Assembly (NCBI GenBank): GCA_942493145.1
Contig: OW818679.1
Span: 1,240,001 to 1,304,000 of the forward strand
From: ENR-C20 sp942493145
GTDB taxonomy: Bacteria; Bacillota; Clostridia; Acetivibrionales; DTU013
Reading direction: 5' to 3'
Length of the DNA: 64,000 nt
Of this stretch, positions 61,106 through 64,000 are shown one piece after another. A program made the position numbers and the translations under genes. The notes below the pieces were generated by a model. That model searched no databases, was not told the origin of the DNA, and saw only the letters and a program-made list of their open reading frames with translations. Position 1 is the first letter of the stretch, and every line of letters starts with the position of its first letter.

Positions 61106-61134
61106 AAAAGCAATAAAAACAGGAGGAGAATAAA

Positions 61135-61332
61135 ATGCCAAAAATAAAAACACACAGTGCGTCAAAAAAGAGATTTAAAATAACCGCCAATGGCAAGGTT
61201 AAAATGAGTCACGCATACAGAAGCCACAGACTCATATCCAAACAGAGAAAAGCAAAGAAACATCACAGACTTGGCGCCTATGCTTCATCAGCCAACGCAG
61301 CGACTATAAAAATGCTAATCCCGTATAAGTAA
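61135..61332 (+). CDS. rpmI: 50S ribosomal protein L35
   Basis: A 65-residue basic ribosomal protein: KIKTHSASKKRFKITANGKV at the start and HRLISKQRKAKKHH in the middle are typical. GGAGGAG before the ATG. In the conserved order infC-rpmI-rplT. Confidence 0.97.
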   Translation: MPKIKTHSASKKRFKITANGKVKMSHAYRSHRLISKQRKAKKHHRLGAYASSANAATIKMLIPYK

Positions 61333-61350
61333 TTAAGGAGGAAAGATACA

Positions 61351-61704
61351 ATGTCAAGAGTTAAAGGTGCAAAAAGAACACGTGCAAGGCATAAAAAGAT
61401 TCTGAAACTTGCAAAGGGTTATTTCGGTCACAAGAGCAAAAATTTTAGGGTTGCAAATCAAGCGGTAATGAAATCGCTTTCATATGCATACAGGGACAGG
61501 AAAGCAAAGAAAAGGGATTTCAGGAAGCTCTGGATTCCAAGGATTAATGCAGCAGCAAGGATCAACGGCCTCAGCTACAGCAAGTTCATGAACGGTCTCA
61601 AGAAGTCCGGAATCGAACTCAACAGGAAAGTGCTTGCAGATATGGCTGTCAATGATGCAGAAGGCTTTGCACAGCTCGTTAATACAGTTAAATCAAACGG
61701 ATAA
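61351..61704 (+). CDS. rplT: 50S ribosomal protein L20
   Basis: A 117-residue ribosomal protein: RVKGAKRTRARHKKILKLA, AYRDRKAKKRDFRKLWIPRI and RINAAARINGLSYSKFM. It binds 23S rRNA early in assembly and, in related bacteria, its own operon leader. AAGGAGG precedes the ATG; an intrinsic terminator follows. Confidence 0.97.
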   Translation: MSRVKGAKRTRARHKKILKLAKGYFGHKSKNFRVANQAVMKSLSYAYRDRKAKKRDFRKLWIPRINAAARINGLSYSKFMNGLKKSGIELNRKVLADMAVNDAEGFAQLVNTVKSNG

Positions 61705-61740
61705 AAAATCTTTGGCTTTAGCCAATGACAATTTTACCAA

Positions 61741-61771
61741 ATAAATAAGGGGCTATGCCCCTTTATTTGTT
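61741..61771 (+). terminator. Terminator after rplT
   Basis: AATAAGGGGC/GCCCCTTTATT with one bulge and loop TAT, followed by TGTTATAAT, 40 bp after the rplT stop. Confidence 0.8.
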
Positions 61772-61809
61772 ATAATGACGTAGTATTCTTTTTAGCAGGG
61801 TGTGATCGG

Positions 61810-62625
61810 ATGATAAATATCACAAGCGGACAGAATCCCATGGTAAGGGAAGTCAGATCCCTCAAGAATCCCAAAGGCAGGCAGGAAACCGGGCTTTTCT
61901 TTGTAGAAGGTACCAGGATCTTTGAGGAAGCTGTAAATTCAGATTTAGAAATTGAATATGTAGTTATATCAGAAAAGTTCTCAGAGACGCCGGGATATGA
62001 AAATGCCCTGAGTCTTATAAAGGACGGCTGCAAAGTCTACGGTGTAACAGATAAACTGTTCGATGAAATGTCCGATACCGAAACACCACAGGGTATACTT
62101 GCAGTATTAAGGTTACGCAGGCCGTCAGTTGATGAGATTAACGACAGAAACGGCCTCTATATCTTTCTGGATGAGATCAGGGACCCCGGAAATATGGGAA
62201 CAATAATACGTACAGCTGATGCGGCAGGATTTACGGGAGTAATCGTATCAAAAGGCTGTACCGATGTATATAATCCCAAGGTGCTACGATCAACTATGGG
62301 ATCGATTTTTCATATCCCTGTATATTTTTGCGGAACGGATGAGACTGCTGACGGCTTGAGGCATCTCAGGCAAATTGGGATAAAGATACTGGCATCACAT
62401 CTTGAAGGCAGCTTAAGTATATTCGACACGGACCTTACAAAAGGGACGGTCATAATCATCGGCAGTGAAGCCGCCGGAATCGGCGAAGCGTCAAAAAATG
62501 AAGCTGATGTGCTTGTAAGCATACCCATGGAGGGAAGGGCTGAATCACTGAATGCTTCAGTCGCTGCAGGAATTATGATGTTCGAGGCTGTGAGACAGAG
62601 AGTTTCAAATGGTATACATACTTGA
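61810..62625 (+). CDS. SpoU/TrmH-family RNA 2'-O-methyltransferase
   Basis: A 271-residue SPOUT methyltransferase: substrate-binding N-domain (about 1-100: SGQNPMVREVRSLKNPKGR, FFVEGTRIFEEA), then FLDEIRDPGNMGTIIRTADAAG, IIGSEAAGIGEA and IPMEGRAESLNASVAAGIMMFE forming the knot. Modifies rRNA or tRNA ribose. It follows the ribosomal-protein operon, in a position shared by many clostridia. Confidence 0.93.
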   Translation: MINITSGQNPMVREVRSLKNPKGRQETGLFFVEGTRIFEEAVNSDLEIEYVVISEKFSETPGYENALSLIKDGCKVYGVTDKLFDEMSDTETPQGILAVLRLRRPSVDEINDRNGLYIFLDEIRDPGNMGTIIRTADAAGFTGVIVSKGCTDVYNPKVLRSTMGSIFHIPVYFCGTDETADGLRHLRQIGIKILASHLEGSLSIFDTDLTKGTVIIIGSEAAGIGEASKNEADVLVSIPMEGRAESLNASVAAGIMMFEAVRQRVSNGIHT

Positions 62626-62757
62626 ATGACGAATAACATATCTAGTAATAATAAATACTTATCAAAATATCATACAAATATCAGTTTTTGTGAGTATAAC
62701 AAAAGAAGTACCCGGAAATATTGAAAAAAGCCCATTTATACAGGAGGAGTAACAATC

Positions 62758-63777
62758 GTGTTTTTGGAAATATTAAAGTTAATAATCAGTCTTGCAATAA
62801 TCCTTATCGCGTGTGAAATATTCACCAACGGGATTGAATGGCTCGGTAAGAAGCTATGCCTTGGTGATGGGGTCGTAGGGAGCATTTTTGCCGCAGTAGG
62901 CACCTGCCTGCCGGAAACATTGATTCCAATAATAGCTATTATTACAGCCGTCAATTCCAGTAACGCTACAAACAATGTGGACATTGGAATTGGTGCAATT
63001 ATCGGCGCTCCTTTCATGCTGAGCACCCTGGCATTTTTTCTTACCGGTCTTAGCGTTCTCATTTTCTGGAAAAAAAGAGGAACCGGTATGCAAATGTCGG
63101 TTAACAATACCATCCTCGGCAGGGATATCGGTTATTTCATAATTATTTATATCATTGGCATCGCAGCTAGCTTCATACCCTTTAAGCCGGTTAAATACGC
63201 CATTGCGATTTTTCTGGTCGGCTACTATATATACTACATCATACAGACTGTGAAAAACGATACAGGCCATGATTGTGAGCTGGAAGACCTCTATGCGGCA
63301 AAATTGTTCAGGGCTGAAAAAACCAGTCTGGCGCTGGTTATTGCCCAGATTGTTGTTGCACTTGGTGGAATAGTACTCGGCGCAAAAATATTCGTTGGCG
63401 GTATTGAAGGAACATCAGATCTCTTTGGGATTTCTGCATTGGCGTTGTCACTGATAATAACACCAATAGCAACCGAACTCCCCGAGAAATTCAACAGCAT
63501 CATCTGGATAAGCAAAAGGAAGGACACCCTGGCATTGGGTAATATAACAGGGGCAATGGTCTTCCAAAGCTGTATACCTGTTGCCGTAGGAATAGCGTTC
63601 ACTCACTGGGAGCTGGATTCAAAGGTCCTGATCAGTGCATTGATGGCAATACTTTCTTCAATAGTTGTGTTCCTGTGGATCAAGCTCAAGGGTAAACTGA
63701 ATCCGATACCGCTTCTTGCTGGCGGAGTCTTCTATGCCATCTTCCTGATTTACCTTATAATGAACGGATTCCAGTAA
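62758..63777 (+). CDS. Sodium/calcium exchanger-family membrane protein
   Basis: A 339-residue polytopic CaCA-type protein with about 10 helices in two inverted halves. The two alpha-repeat motifs are AVGTCLPETLIPIIA (first half) and ITPIATELPEKFNSIIW (second half). Their Glu residues would bind the cation. GTG start at 62758 with GGAGGAG upstream. Ion specificity is unproven. Confidence 0.88.
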   Translation: MFLEILKLIISLAIILIACEIFTNGIEWLGKKLCLGDGVVGSIFAAVGTCLPETLIPIIAIITAVNSSNATNNVDIGIGAIIGAPFMLSTLAFFLTGLSVLIFWKKRGTGMQMSVNNTILGRDIGYFIIIYIIGIAASFIPFKPVKYAIAIFLVGYYIYYIIQTVKNDTGHDCELEDLYAAKLFRAEKTSLALVIAQIVVALGGIVLGAKIFVGGIEGTSDLFGISALALSLIITPIATELPEKFNSIIWISKRKDTLALGNITGAMVFQSCIPVAVGIAFTHWELDSKVLISALMAILSSIVVFLWIKLKGKLNPIPLLAGGVFYAIFLIYLIMNGFQ

Positions 63778-63833
63778 TAGTCGTTCAAATAAGCGTTTAG
63801 CAAGCGTCAGAAGATGCAATTAAGCGTCATGAG

Positions 63834-64000
63834 TCAGAAAAAGTTTTCAAGGCTAAGGGCTTCCTTCTTCGGAATATGGCCTATATAATTAACCAATACA
63901 GATACCTCTGCCAAAGCTGCGGAGGTATCTTTTGTTTGTACATATTTCTTGAGCCTTGAAAGTGTCTCATCAATATTGTCGATTTCCTGATGATCGATAA
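63834..64000 (-). CDS. DUF4363-like protein, C-terminal part only
   Basis: The minus strand has an open frame of 54 codons from the window edge to a TGA at 63834. It ends with LSRLKKYVQTKDTSAALAEV, VLVNYIGHIPKKE and LSLENFF, the typical C-terminus of DUF4363 proteins (lk-yI-hIpe-e). N-terminal part outside the window. Often beside DUF421 genes; function unknown. Confidence 0.72.
   Translation of the reverse strand, partial: IDHQEIDNIDETLSRLKKYVQTKDTSAALAEVSVLVNYIGHIPKKEALSLENFF

Overview
The window reads as chromosomal DNA of an anaerobic, low-to-moderate-GC Firmicute of class Clostridia. Pointers are the PASTA-kinase/PP2C/rsgA/rpe/thiN gene order behind priA-def-fmt-rsmB-rlmN, several proteins with S-layer homology (SLH) domains, a lipoprotein GH5 glycoside hydrolase, Rqc2/RqcH, DUF116, YfcC and DUF4363 families, and heavy use of AGG, ATA and TTG start codons. 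A cellulolytic relative of the Ruminiclostridium/Acetivibrio group would fit, but that is inference.

Layout. 1-9.1 kb: a truncated ammonium transporter (minus strand) diverges from an ANTAR-domain regulator, with a long leader and an intrinsic terminator between them that looks like an ANTAR antitermination target. Then prfB with its programmed +1 frameshift, a sirtuin, an AI-2E-type permease, cca, and a large secreted YcdB/SLH protein. 9.2-15 kb is an AT-richer accessory stretch: a Mop-like protein with a Cys tail, a small Cys-rich protein, a repeat-associated endonuclease-like gene (copy A), a DUF1287 protein, a lipoprotein, GyrI-like and DUF6054 proteins, and an orphan ABC permease. 15-24.6 kb: DUF554, then a minus-strand cluster with a short-chain dehydrogenase, a serine-palmitoyltransferase-like alpha-oxoamine synthase, a GT28-like glycosyltransferase and two DUF445 membrane proteins. 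This cluster is the best candidate for an undescribed pathway: a sphingoid-like long-chain base or related amino-lipid, possibly glycosylated. An HD hydrolase and a YwaF membrane protein follow.

24.2-39.2 kb is a mosaic: two divergent XRE regulators with palindromic operator candidates, YitT, YccF, VOC proteins and an arginine-deiminase-like enzyme. Then comes a truncated second copy (B) of the endonuclease repeat joined to a headless gene fragment, an esterase flanked by direct repeats, a broken AraC gene, an ECF sigma/DUF4179 pair with an ECF-like promoter before an SLH-BsuPI protein, VanW, a C39-like peptidase, a SIMPL protein and the GH5 lipoprotein.

39.2-51.6 kb is one long housekeeping operon (priA to thiN) covering replication restart, N-terminal formyl-Met handling, rRNA methylation, the PrkC/PrpC signalling pair, ribosome assembly and thiamine activation. 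51.6-64 kb: an AT-rich GreA-like factor, an aminotransferase, an SLH/FnIII-like protein, a REP-like hairpin, rqcH, a GNAT acetyltransferase, a YfcC transporter with an M20 peptidase, the infC-rpmI-rplT operon with an attenuated leader and an apparent ATC start, an rRNA methyltransferase, a Na+/Ca2+-exchanger-like protein and the end of a DUF4363 gene. No tRNA, rRNA, CRISPR array, transposase or prophage gene was seen.
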